Of a stretch of DNA of 64,000 nucleotides, positions 46,655 through 54,852 are shown piece after piece. Both the position numbers and the translations under genes were made by a program. Position 1 is the first letter of the stretch. Every line of letters begins with the position of its first letter. The stretch is from Streptomyces sp. NBC_01217. GTDB taxonomy: Bacteria; Actinomycetota; Actinomycetes; Streptomycetales; Streptomycetaceae. The stretch is taken from contig NZ_CP108538.1 of the NCBI RefSeq assembly GCF_035994185.1, positions 372,001 to 436,000 of the forward strand, written 5' to 3'. The notes beneath the pieces are model-generated. The model was not told the DNA's origin. It made no database searches and saw only the letters and a program-made list of their open reading frames with translations.

Positions 46655-46671
46655 TTGCATACGGTATGGAG
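46655..46671. promoter_or_regulatory. GntR-type operator, site E
   Basis: TTGCATACGGTATGGAG, full-length match to the island motif, 289 bp upstream of OFA copy 1. Its right arm ends GGAG as in sites I and J. Confidence 0.8.
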
Positions 46672-46796
46672 AGCTGAAATCGTGTGTCCAGCGGGGCGGC
46701 ATGAAGCTTGACCAGTGCATTACCCAACTACCTTTGGGCGCAGTGCGGTTACACGCCGCAGTGGCACGGGACGACCGGTTCCGGGCATGCCGAAGA

Positions 46797-46821
46797 ACCC
46801 CGCGGGGACTCCCCGCGGGGT
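46797..46821. terminator. Terminator hairpin 1 after fdsD
   Basis: ACCCCGCGGGGA and TCCCCGCGGGGT form a perfect 12-bp inverted repeat with one base between, downstream of the fds operon. Confidence 0.65.
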
Positions 46822-46835
46822 CGGACAAGAGACAT

Positions 46836-46863
46836 GGCCCGCTGCGTCGGACCGCAGCGGGCC
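46836..46863. terminator. Terminator hairpin 2 after fdsD
   Basis: GGCCCGCTGCG and CGCAGCGGGCC, 11-bp perfect stem, 6-base loop, 18 bp after the fdsD stop. Confidence 0.75.
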
Positions 46864-46881
46864 GCGCCCTCAACTACCCGG

Positions 46882-47094
46882 TCAGCGCAGCAGCTTCACC
46901 GCCTCGACGACGAGCGGGTGCACGCCCGACACGTCGGAGTCCACCAGCGCGCGCAGCCTGCTGCGCATCCGCGGGTCCCAGAACCTGCCGATGTGTCCGG
47001 CCAGTTCGGTGGCGGCCTGCGACGCGGGCAGATGAGCGAGGTTCGCGGCGATGTCATTGGCCATGCGGCACTCGGACGGCTCAGTGGAGGCCAT
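46882..47094 (-). CDS. fdsD: NAD-dependent formate dehydrogenase delta subunit
   Basis: 70 residues. IAANLAHLPASQAATELAGH and IGRFWDPRMRSRLRALVD are the signature of FdsD, the small subunit needed for a mature enzyme (reported to help bis-MGD handling). ATG 47094 is 5 bp after the fdsA stop; ATG 47064 is an alternative. Last gene of the fdsGBAD operon, followed by two terminators. Confidence 0.88.
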   Translation of the reverse strand: MASTEPSECRMANDIAANLAHLPASQAATELAGHIGRFWDPRMRSRLRALVDSDVSGVHPLVVEAVKLLR

Positions 47095-47099
47095 GATTG

Positions 47100-49913
47100 T
47101 CAGTCTCCCGCCGTCAGGGCGCCCACGGGGGCCGCGGTGGCCCCTTCGCGCCCACGCGGCGCCAGGGCGACCTGGACGGCCGTCACCTTGTACTCCGGGC
47201 AGTTGGTCGCCCAGTCGGAGTTCTCCGTGGTCACCACGTTGGCCCCGGTGACCGGGTGGTGGAAGGTCGTGTAGACGACACCGGTCGGCATCCGGTCGGA
47301 GACCAGGGCGCGCAGCGTGGTGCGGCCGACCCGGCTGGCCAGGGTGACCAGGTCATTGTCGGTGATCCCGCGGTCCTCCGCGTCGTGCGGATGCAGTTCC
47401 AGCACGTCCTCGGGGTGCCAGGCGACGTTGCCTGTGCGGCGCGTCTGCGCCCCGACGTTGTACTGGCTGAGGATGCGCCCGGTGGTGAGCACCAGCGGGA
47501 AGCGGCGGGTGGAGCGCTCATTGGTGGGCACGTACGAGGTGACGACGAACTTCCCCTTGCCGCGGACGAATTCGTCGATGTGCATGACGGGCGTACCCTC
47601 CGGCGCCTCGGCGTTGCACGGCCACTGGACACTGCCCACCTTGTCGAGCAGCGCGAAGGAGACGCCCTCGAAGGTCGGGGTGACCGCGGCGATCTCGTCC
47701 ATGATCTGGCCCGGGTGGTCGTACGCCATCGGATACCCCATGGCGGTGGCGATCTCGGTGACGATCTGCCACTCGTGCTTGCCCGCCTTCGGTGCCATCA
47801 CCGCGCGCACCCGGTTGATCCGGCGCTCCGCGTTGGTGAAGGTGCCGTCCTTCTCCAGGAACGACGCCCCGGGCAGGAACACATGCGCGAACTTGGCAGT
47901 CTCGTTGAGGAAGAGGTCCTGGACGACGACGAGTTCCATCGCCTCCAGGGCCGCGGTGACGTGCTTCAGGTTCGGGTCGGACTGCGCAATGTCCTCGCCG
48001 TGCACGAACAGGCCGCGGAAGGAGCCGTCGATGGCCGCGTCGAACATGTTGGGGATGCGAAGCCCCGGCTCGGGCAGCAGGGCGGCGCCCCACAGGTCCT
48101 CGAACACGGTGCGCACCGCGTCGTCGGAGACATGCCGGTAGCCGGGCAGTTCGTGCGGGAAGGAACCCATGTCGCAGGAGCCCTGGACGTTGTTCTGGCC
48201 GCGCAGCGGATTGACGCCCACGCCGTCGCGGCCGATGTTCCCGCACGCCATCGCGAGGTTGGCCATCCCCATGACCATGGTCGAGCCCTGGCTGTGCTCG
48301 GTGACGCCCAGACCGTAGTAGATCGCCCCGTTGGGTGCGCTCGCGTACAGCCGGGCGGCCGCGCGCAGTTCTTCGGCCGGAACCCCGGTGACCGGTTCGA
48401 CGGCCTCGGGGCTGTTCTCGGGGCGGGCCACGAACGCGGCCCACTCCTCGTAGCCCTCGCACCGCTCGGCCACGAAGCCCTGGTCGACGAGCGCCTCGGT
48501 GACCACCACGTGCGCCATGGCGTTGACCACGGCCACGTTGGTGCTCGGTCGCAGTTGCAGATGGTGGTCGGCCTCGATGTGCGGCGAGCGTACGAGGTCG
48601 ATGCGGCGCGGGTCGACCACGATCAGGCGGGCGCCCTCGCGCAGCCGGCGCTTCATCCGGGAGGCGAACACCGGGTGTCCGTCGGTGGGGTTGGCGCCGA
48701 TCACCATGATGACGTCGGCCTCGGCGACCGAGCGGAAGTCCTGGGTGCCCGCGGATTCACCGAAGGTCTGTTTGAGCCCGTATCCGGTGGGCGAGTGGCA
48801 GACGCGCGCACAGGTGTCGACGTTGTTGTTGCCGAAGGCGGCGCGGACCATCTTCTGGACGACGTACACCTCCTCGTTCGTGCACCGCGAGGAGGTGATC
48901 GCGCCGACCGCGCCGGTCCCGTACGTGTCCTGCAGAGCCCGCATCCGGCGCGCGACCGTGGCGATGGCCTCGTCCCACTCGACCTCGTGCCACGGGTCCG
49001 TGATCTTCTCGCGCACCATGGGCTTGAGGACGCGGTCGGGGTGTGTGGCGTAGCCGAAGGCGAAGCGGCCCTTGACGCACGCGTGGCCCTCGTTGGCGCC
49101 GCCGTCCTTGTACGGCACCATGCGGACGAGTTCGTCGCCGCGCAGTTCGGCCTTGAAGGAGCAGCCGACGCCGCAGTACGCGCAGGTGGTGAGGACCGAG
49201 CGGGTGGGCATGCCGAGGTCGACGACGGACTTCTCCTGGAGCGTGGACGTCGGGCAGGCCTGCACGCAGGCTCCGCAGGAGACGCACTCGGAGTCCATGA
49301 AGGACTCCCCCGCGCCCGCCGCCACCTTGGAGTCGAAGCCGCGTCCCTCGATGGTCAGGGCGAATGTGCCCTGGATCTCGCCGCAGGCGCGGACGCAGCG
49401 GGAGCAGGTGATGCACTTGGACGCGTCGAAGTCGAAGTAGGGGTTGCTGGTGTCCTTCTCGGCGTCGAGGTGGTTCTCCCCCTCGTAGCCGTAGCGCACC
49501 TGGCGCAGTCCGACGACGCCCGCCATGTCCTGCAGTTCGCAGTCGCCGTTGGCGGGGCAGGTCAGACAGTCCAGCGGGTGGTCGGAGATGTAGAGCTCCA
49601 TGACGCCCTGGCGCAGCTTCTCCACCTTGGGTGTCTGGGTACGCACCTGCATGCCGTCGGCGCACGGGGTGGTGCAGGAGGCGGGCGTGCCGCGCCGGCC
49701 GTCGATCTCGACCACGCACAGCCGGCAGGAGCCGAAGGCCTCCAGGGAGTCGGTGGCGCAGAGTTTGGGGATCTCGACGCCGGCGAGCGAGGCGGCACGC
49801 ATCACCGAGGTGCCCTCCGGCACGCTCACCGGCATGCCGTCCACCTCGAGCGCCACCGTGGCCTGCCCCGGTCGCTCCGGGGTGCCGTGATCGGGTTCCT
49901 TGAGCAGTGTCAT
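47100..49913 (-). CDS. fdsA: NAD-dependent formate dehydrogenase alpha (molybdenum) subunit
   Basis: 937 residues; oxidises formate to CO2. ATG 49913 overlaps the fdsB stop (ATGA); the open frame runs further 5' only as antisense noise. Domains in order: 2Fe-2S (SLEAFGSCRLCVVEIDGRRG), His/Cys 4Fe-4S (HPLDCLTCPANGDC), two 4Fe-4S (CITCSRCVRACG, CVSCGACVQACP), then the bis-MGD domain with CAYCGVGC and CARVCHSPTGYG, where Cys-His are the Mo-ligand Cys and catalytic His. No selenocysteine is needed. The C-terminus is a molybdopterin-dinucleotide domain (FPLVLTTGRILSQYN). Second-last gene of the operon. Confidence 0.94.
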   Translation of the reverse strand: MTLLKEPDHGTPERPGQATVALEVDGMPVSVPEGTSVMRAASLAGVEIPKLCATDSLEAFGSCRLCVVEIDGRRGTPASCTTPCADGMQVRTQTPKVEKLRQGVMELYISDHPLDCLTCPANGDCELQDMAGVVGLRQVRYGYEGENHLDAEKDTSNPYFDFDASKCITCSRCVRACGEIQGTFALTIEGRGFDSKVAAGAGESFMDSECVSCGACVQACPTSTLQEKSVVDLGMPTRSVLTTCAYCGVGCSFKAELRGDELVRMVPYKDGGANEGHACVKGRFAFGYATHPDRVLKPMVREKITDPWHEVEWDEAIATVARRMRALQDTYGTGAVGAITSSRCTNEEVYVVQKMVRAAFGNNNVDTCARVCHSPTGYGLKQTFGESAGTQDFRSVAEADVIMVIGANPTDGHPVFASRMKRRLREGARLIVVDPRRIDLVRSPHIEADHHLQLRPSTNVAVVNAMAHVVVTEALVDQGFVAERCEGYEEWAAFVARPENSPEAVEPVTGVPAEELRAAARLYASAPNGAIYYGLGVTEHSQGSTMVMGMANLAMACGNIGRDGVGVNPLRGQNNVQGSCDMGSFPHELPGYRHVSDDAVRTVFEDLWGAALLPEPGLRIPNMFDAAIDGSFRGLFVHGEDIAQSDPNLKHVTAALEAMELVVVQDLFLNETAKFAHVFLPGASFLEKDGTFTNAERRINRVRAVMAPKAGKHEWQIVTEIATAMGYPMAYDHPGQIMDEIAAVTPTFEGVSFALLDKVGSVQWPCNAEAPEGTPVMHIDEFVRGKGKFVVTSYVPTNERSTRRFPLVLTTGRILSQYNVGAQTRRTGNVAWHPEDVLELHPHDAEDRGITDNDLVTLASRVGRTTLRALVSDRMPTGVVYTTFHHPVTGANVVTTENSDWATNCPEYKVTAVQVALAPRGREGATAAPVGALTAGD

Positions 49914-51499
49914 GCCGTGCCCTCCGTCCTCTTGTCGGCGGCGACTTCGCCGAGGAAGTCGTCCGCGAAGTGAGCAAGGGCGCTGCGCACGGGCAGCGGG
50001 GTCAGCCCGCCCATCGCGCACAGCGAGCCCTCGGTCATCAGATCGCACAGGTCGTCGAGGAGTGCCAGGTTCTCGTCCCGCTGCTCCCCCGCCACGATCT
50101 TGTCGATCACCTCGACGCCGCGCACTGAACCGACCCGGCACGGGGTGCACTTGCCGCAGGACTCGGCCGCGCAGAACTCCATGGCGAAGCGCGCCTGGGC
50201 GGCCATGTCGACGGTGTCGTCGAAGACCACGATGCCGCCGTGCCCGACCATCGCCCCGGCCGCGGCGAACGCCTCGTAGTCCATCGGCAGGTCGAACGAG
50301 GAGGGCGGAAGGTAGGCGCCGAGCGGCCCGCCGACCTGCGCGGTGCGCACCGGCCGACCCGACCGCGTGCCGCCGCCGTACTCCTCGATGAGTTCGCGCA
50401 GCGTGATCCCGAAGGCGGTCTCGACGATGCCGCCGCGGGCGATGTTGCCGCCGAGCTGGAACACCTGGGTGCCGCGGGAGCGCTCCACGCCGAGCTCCTG
50501 GTACGCCTTGGCGCCCTGGGCGAGGACGACGGGAACAGTGGCAAGCGTCAGCACGTTGTTGACGACGGTCGGCTTGCCGAACAGGCCCTCGATCGCGGGG
50601 ATCGGCGGCTTCGCGCGGACCATGCCGCGCTTGCCCTCCAGGCTCTCCAGCATGGAGGTCTCCTCGCCGCAGATGTACGCACCCGCGCCGACCCGCACAT
50701 GCAGATCGAAGTCGAGCGGCGTTCCGAGGACGGAGGTGCCGAGCCAGCCGCGCTCGCGGGCGATGTCGATGGCGGCGCGCATCGTGGCGACCGCGTCCGG
50801 GTACTCGGAGCGGATGTAGAGGTAGCCCTCGCGGGCGCCGACGGCGTGCGCGGCGATCGTCATGCCCTCGATGAGCAGGAACGGATCGCCTTCCATGAGC
50901 ATGCGGTCGGCGAAGGTTCCGCTGTCGCCCTCGTCGGCGTTGCAGCAGATGAACTTCAGCTCGCCCGGGCAGTCGAGGACGGTCTTCCATTTGATGCCTG
51001 CGGGGAAGCCCGCTCCGCCGCGCCCACGCAGGCCCGAGTCGGTCACCTCGGCGACCACGTCGGCTGGCGTGAGCTTCAGCGCGGTGCGCAGTCCTGTGAG
51101 ACCGCCGTGGCGCAGATAGTCGTCGGCGTCGAGCGGATCGATGACGCCGACGCGCGCGAAGGTGACCCGGTTCTGCCGGGCCAGCCACGGCAGTTCGTCC
51201 ACGGGGCCGAGGCGCAGGGGGTGCTCGCCGCCGTCGAGCAGGCCGGCGGCGAGCAGTGCGGGAACGTCGTCGGGGGTCACCGGACCGTAGCCGATACGAC
51301 CGTGCTCGGTGGCGACCTCGACGAGCGGTTCGAGCCAGAGCATGCCGCGCGATCCGGTACGTACGAGATCGATGGCCGACTCGGGGCTGTCGGCGGCCTG
51401 TTGGATCGTGGCGGCCACCTCGTCGGCGCCCACGGACCGGGCGGCCGAGTCGCGGGGGACGTAGATCCGCACATGGGGCTGTGCGGGATGCTGGGTCAT
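49910..51499 (-). CDS. fdsB: NAD-dependent formate dehydrogenase beta (NuoF-like) subunit
   Basis: 529 residues, NADH/FMN-binding diaphorase subunit. SGLRGRGGAGFPAGIKWKTV and CNADEGDSGTFADRMLMEGD are the FMN/NAD signature; ESCGKCTPCRVGS with a later Cys carries the 4Fe-4S cluster. The N-terminal thioredoxin-like domain of NuoF/HoxF relatives is present (about 1-110). ATG 51499 overlaps the end of fdsG (4-base overlap). Confidence 0.94.
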   Translation of the reverse strand: MTQHPAQPHVRIYVPRDSAARSVGADEVAATIQQAADSPESAIDLVRTGSRGMLWLEPLVEVATEHGRIGYGPVTPDDVPALLAAGLLDGGEHPLRLGPVDELPWLARQNRVTFARVGVIDPLDADDYLRHGGLTGLRTALKLTPADVVAEVTDSGLRGRGGAGFPAGIKWKTVLDCPGELKFICCNADEGDSGTFADRMLMEGDPFLLIEGMTIAAHAVGAREGYLYIRSEYPDAVATMRAAIDIARERGWLGTSVLGTPLDFDLHVRVGAGAYICGEETSMLESLEGKRGMVRAKPPIPAIEGLFGKPTVVNNVLTLATVPVVLAQGAKAYQELGVERSRGTQVFQLGGNIARGGIVETAFGITLRELIEEYGGGTRSGRPVRTAQVGGPLGAYLPPSSFDLPMDYEAFAAAGAMVGHGGIVVFDDTVDMAAQARFAMEFCAAESCGKCTPCRVGSVRGVEVIDKIVAGEQRDENLALLDDLCDLMTEGSLCAMGGLTPLPVRSALAHFADDFLGEVAADKRTEGTA

Positions 51500-52026
51500 G
51501 ACCGGGGTGCCTCGCTTCCGTCGGGCGTGGCGCCGACGCCGTGGCGCTGCGTCTGGTCGGTTGTGTGGAGCAGCGCGCCGAGCCGCTCCGTGTCCACCCG
51601 GCCGTACAGGCGTCCGTCCACCTCGACGGCGGGGCCGAGGGCGCAGTTGCCGAGGCAGAAGACCTGCTCGACGGTGACCGAACCGTCCTCGGTGGTCCGT
51701 CCCAGGGTGAGCCCCATCTGCCGTACGTACTCCACGAGATGCCCCGCGCCCTGGGCCTGGCAGGCCTCGGCGCGACAGACGCGGACGGTACGGTGGCCCG
51801 CGGGCTCGGCGCGGAAGTCGTGGTAGAAGCTCACCACTCCGTGCACGTCGGCCCGCGAGAGGTTGAGCTCGTCGGCGAGCACCGGTACGGCCTCCTTGGG
51901 CACATGCCCCAGTTCGGCCTGCACGGCGTGGAGGATCGGCAACAGAGCGCCACGCTGCTCGCGATGGGCGGCGGCGATCTTTTTCACCACCTGCTCCACC
52001 GTCGGATCACTGGTCCGGGTCTTCAT
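51496..52026 (-). CDS. fdsG: NAD-dependent formate dehydrogenase gamma (NuoE-like) subunit
   Basis: 176 residues, 2Fe-2S thioredoxin-like subunit. Ligand cysteines in VCRAEACQAQG and VFCLGNCALGP. NLSRADVHGVVSFYHDFR is the NuoE-family motif. ATG 52026. First gene of fdsGBAD; sites F lie 160-200 bp upstream. No fdhD or molybdenum cofactor gene is in the window, so those functions must come from elsewhere. Confidence 0.93.
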   Translation of the reverse strand: MKTRTSDPTVEQVVKKIAAAHREQRGALLPILHAVQAELGHVPKEAVPVLADELNLSRADVHGVVSFYHDFRAEPAGHRTVRVCRAEACQAQGAGHLVEYVRQMGLTLGRTTEDGSVTVEQVFCLGNCALGPAVEVDGRLYGRVDTERLGALLHTTDQTQRHGVGATPDGSEAPRS

Positions 52027-52184
52027 GGTCGTGCGGCCTTTCGTCAGGGCCGTGGAAGGGGTACGGGCACGGGCACCTGGGGGTCCGGTCCGAGCACCAC
52101 GGTTCGCGTTCACAGGGGCACCTCGACCTCCCCTCGCGCACACGGCGCAAGGGGCGAAACAGTCCTAGCGAAGCATGCAACCCT

Positions 52185-52224
52185 GATGCATACAAGCTTT
52201 TTGCATACAGAATCCTATATGGAG
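52185..52224. promoter_or_regulatory. GntR-type operator cluster, site F (upstream of fdsG)
   Basis: TGATGCATACAAGC at 52185 and TTGCATACAG at 52201, the latter followed by CTATATGGAG. So one half site and one site with a stretched spacer lie in the fdsGBAD promoter. Confidence 0.6.
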
Positions 52225-52345
52225 CCACCTGTCGATCCGCTCCACCGGCCTATCAACTCCACCGTTGGCGCGCCGCGTTGATCCGAGGCGCAACCACCGT
52301 CCGCCCCGGTGGGACATCGCGCATGGTCACCACGGAACACCACAC

Positions 52346-52366
52346 TGCATACGAAAACCTGTATCC
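52346..52366. promoter_or_regulatory. GntR-type operator, site G (upstream of gntR2)
   Basis: TGCATACGA and, inverted, GGATACAGG, with a spacer of a few bases, 86 bp before gntR2. Probably autoregulatory. Confidence 0.55.
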
Positions 52367-52451
52367 TGAATGGACCGCCGCGCGGCCCGCCCGGGGGTAA
52401 CGGCCGGCACAGCCACCGACTCGGTGAGCTCGGAGGCGGAACAGGAGAACC

Positions 52452-53138
52452 ATGCGCCAAGGCCTGACGGCTGGCTCCGCCCGCCGCGTCGCCCGCCCGA
52501 CGCCGCTGCGCCAGGCGGTGTCCGACGCCCTGGCGGAGATGATCATCAACGGCACCCTGAAATCGGGCCAGCATCTGGTCGAATCGGACCTCGCCGCGCA
52601 ACTAGGTGTCAGCAGGCAGCCCGTGCGCGAGGCGCTGCAGCGCCTGCACACGGACGGCTGGGTCGACCTCAGGCCCGCCCAGGGCGCGTTCGTGCACACC
52701 CCCACGCAGGAGGAGGCGACCCAACTCCTCGACGTCCGTACGGTGCTGGAGACCTACTCCGCACAACTGGCGGCGCATCACGCAAAGCCCGAGCACATCG
52801 AGCGTCTGTGGCAGCTCCAGCAGGACGGCGTGGACGCGCTGGCGGAGAGTACGACCGACCGCCTGGTCGCCGCGAACACGGCCCTGCACGCCTACATCAC
52901 ATCCGTGGGCGGCAACGACGTGCTCGCCGAGCTGATCACACAGGTGGGGCGCAAGGTGCGCTGGTACTACACCCCGATCGCCAACTCCCGCTCCAAGGGC
53001 TCCTGGAACGAGCACGCCCGCCTCATCGAGGCCATCGCGAAGGGCGACCCGGAGCGGGCCGGCGAGATCATGCGCAAGCACACCGAGCGCACCCGCACCT
53101 ACCGCAATGCCATCGCGGCAGAGGCCGCGAACGCCTGA
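52452..53138 (+). CDS. GntR family (FCD domain) regulator 2
   Basis: 228 residues, ATG 52452 behind AGGAGAACC. Same architecture as regulator 1: PLRQAVSDALAEMIINGTLK, LAAQLGVSRQPVREALQRLH, then RPAQGAFVHTPTQEEATQLL, shared almost word for word, and KVRWYYTPIANSRSKGSWNE. The recognition helix SRQPVREAL is identical in both paralogs, so they should bind the same DNA. Divergent from fdsGBAD. Confidence 0.9.
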   Translation: MRQGLTAGSARRVARPTPLRQAVSDALAEMIINGTLKSGQHLVESDLAAQLGVSRQPVREALQRLHTDGWVDLRPAQGAFVHTPTQEEATQLLDVRTVLETYSAQLAAHHAKPEHIERLWQLQQDGVDALAESTTDRLVAANTALHAYITSVGGNDVLAELITQVGRKVRWYYTPIANSRSKGSWNEHARLIEAIAKGDPERAGEIMRKHTERTRTYRNAIAAEAANA

Positions 53139-53902
53139 CCGTCGCCGGAGCGCGCGGTCCCGGAAACGGACCGAGCCAGCGCGCCCAGCGAGGGGTGCAC
53201 CGCGTCGGACCCGATGACGGCGCACAGTTCGAGCAGCCACGGAAGCACGGCGCCGAGCAGAATCCCGAAACCCTCGCCGTCCGCCCCCAGCATCGCCTCG
53301 GCCGGGACGCGCACCGGGTCGGCGACCACCGTGGACGTGGCGCTGGCGAGCGGCGCCCCGGTGGCGCGCGCCGGAACGAACAGGCCGGGAGCGTGCGCCG
53401 GCACGCCCCAGAGCGTCAGGCCACCGGCCGAGGCGACGGCCGGCGACGACCAGACATAACTGTCCGCCTCACCCGCGGCGACCACATCATGCTTGCGTGC
53501 CCCCAGCGCCACCACGCCTCCAGTACGCCGCGCGGTCGGGCGCACCGCTCCCCCGGCGCCGTCCTCCACCACCGCGAGGGTGCACAGGTGACGGCCGGCC
53601 GCCACCTCACCCCGCAGCCACCGGCCGCCGTACGCCTCGACCACCGCGGCCGCCGCGTAGTGGGACTGGAGCACCGCGGCCGTGGCCGGGCACACGGGCC
53701 CGACCCGGGCGACCACCTCGGCGGCTCGCGTCAAGTCGGCGCCACCATCCGCGGGTTCGGCCGAGCAGGTCAGCCCGAGAAACCCGGCCCGGCCGAGGGC
53801 CATGACCGCCGCGCGCGGGAACTTCCCTTCCTGGCGTGCCAGTTCGCCGGCCGGAGCGATAACACGGTCCAGGACGTCATGCAGTGCGCTGGGATACGAC
53901 AC
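53099..53902 (-). CDS. Truncated acyl-CoA dehydrogenase-like protein
   Basis: 267 residues, against roughly 380 for the family. GTG 53902. The N-terminal helical domain (VLDRVIAPAGELARQEGKFP, MALGRAGFLGLTCSAEPADG) and middle beta domain (WSSPAVASAGGLTLWGVPAH, STVVADPVRVPAEAMLGADG) are present. Most of the C-terminal helical domain with the catalytic Glu and FAD contacts is missing; the 3' end overlaps gntR2 antisense by 40 bp. Probably inactive or reassigned, yet it has the best operator of the set (site H) upstream. Confidence 0.7.
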   Translation of the reverse strand: MSYPSALHDVLDRVIAPAGELARQEGKFPRAAVMALGRAGFLGLTCSAEPADGGADLTRAAEVVARVGPVCPATAAVLQSHYAAAAVVEAYGGRWLRGEVAAGRHLCTLAVVEDGAGGAVRPTARRTGGVVALGARKHDVVAAGEADSYVWSSPAVASAGGLTLWGVPAHAPGLFVPARATGAPLASATSTVVADPVRVPAEAMLGADGEGFGILLGAVLPWLLELCAVIGSDAVHPSLGALARSVSGTARSGDGQAFAASAAMALR

Positions 53903-53999
53903 GGGGCGCCCCCCTCGGGTGCGATGTCCGATCCGCCCCGGGAGGGCGGTCCCGATGGCCTCGGCCGCGGACAGCGAAGTGGCGAGACATCGGCTTACA

Positions 54000-54014
54000 T
54001 TGCATACAGTATGC
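54000..54014. promoter_or_regulatory. GntR-type operator, site H (perfect palindrome)
   Basis: TTGCATACAGTATGC; GCATAC-A-GTATGC is perfectly symmetric. It lies 98 bp upstream of the acyl-CoA dehydrogenase-like gene. Confidence 0.8.
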
Positions 54015-54102
54015 TATTGCTCCCCGCAGCGCTACGTGCCGGACGGCCACGACCTCCCGGCTCCCCTCCGAAAGACGGAAAGTCGCAAGGATGCAGGAAC
54101 CT

Positions 54103-54654
54103 TCAGCCGAGGTCCGAGATCTCCCTCAGCAGCCCCGACGTCACATCGAAGACAAAGCCCCTCACGTCGTCGGTGTACGGCAGGAACGGCGACGTACGCA
54201 CCCGCCGCATCGACTGCCGTACGTCCTGGTCGACGTCCCTGAACGACTCCACCGCCCAGGCCGGCCGCTGCCCGACCTCCCGCTCCAGCTCGTACCGGAA
54301 CTCCTCGGTCAGTGTCTGCAGGCCGCACCCCGTGTGGTGGATGAGGACGACGCTTCGGGTGTTCAGGGCACGCTGGCTGATGGTGAGGGAGCGGATGGTG
54401 TCGTCGGTCACCACTCCACCGGCATTGCGGATGGTGTGGCAGCCCCCCAGTTCGAGGCCGAGCGCGGCGTGCAGGTCGATTCGGGCGTCCATGCAGGCCA
54501 CGACCGCCACTCCGAGGACGGGACGGGCATCCATTCCGGGGTCGCGAAACGCGTCGGCGTAGGTGCGGTTGGCCCGCACCAGGGAGTCGATGACCGATTC
54601 CCGGCCAGGGGAACCGGCGGGCGGGCGTGCACCGGGAGGTGTCGATGTCAACAT
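54103..54654 (-). CDS. Beta-class carbonic anhydrase
   Basis: 183 residues. Zinc ligands Cys54 (VACMDARID), His107 and Cys110 (IHHTGCGLQ), with the Asp56-Arg58 catalytic dyad, and GGCHTIRNAGGVVTDDTIRS between. Interconverts CO2 and bicarbonate. In this island, CO2 is produced twice per oxalate (decarboxylation and formate oxidation), so the enzyme may speed CO2 removal or keep bicarbonate for carboxylases. A terminator separates it from the upstream transporter gene. Confidence 0.92.
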   Translation of the reverse strand: MLTSTPPGARPPAGSPGRESVIDSLVRANRTYADAFRDPGMDARPVLGVAVVACMDARIDLHAALGLELGGCHTIRNAGGVVTDDTIRSLTISQRALNTRSVVLIHHTGCGLQTLTEEFRYELEREVGQRPAWAVESFRDVDQDVRQSMRRVRTSPFLPYTDDVRGFVFDVTSGLLREISDLG

Positions 54655-54708
54655 GCTCGGTCGCCTCTCAGGGTCGATGCTCGGGCAGAACGGAGCCGGG
54701 CAGAACGC

Positions 54709-54735
54709 TGTCGCCCCGGCGGAACCGGGGCGACA
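54709..54735. terminator. Terminator downstream of the second OFA gene
   Basis: TGTCGCCCCGG and CCGGGGCGACA, an 11-bp perfect stem with loop CGGAA, between OFA copy 2 and the carbonic anhydrase. Confidence 0.75.
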
Positions 54736-54852
54736 GAGGGGAGGCCAGAAGTGGTCGTCAGGAGAGTGGGCGGCCCGGTTCGGGAGGGGGCGCCGCGCGG
54801 GGACACCCCGGCTCTGCCCCGCGCACGGCGGGGCCGAACCTTCACCTCCTGC

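Noticed and set aside
47100..49913. Selenocysteine in the formate dehydrogenase
   Set aside because: No in-frame TGA; the Mo ligand position is a normal Cys in CARVCHSP.
49914..51188. N-terminal extension of fdsA
   Set aside because: The extra residues are antisense-like reading through fdsB; the family starts at ATG 49913 with an ATGA overlap.
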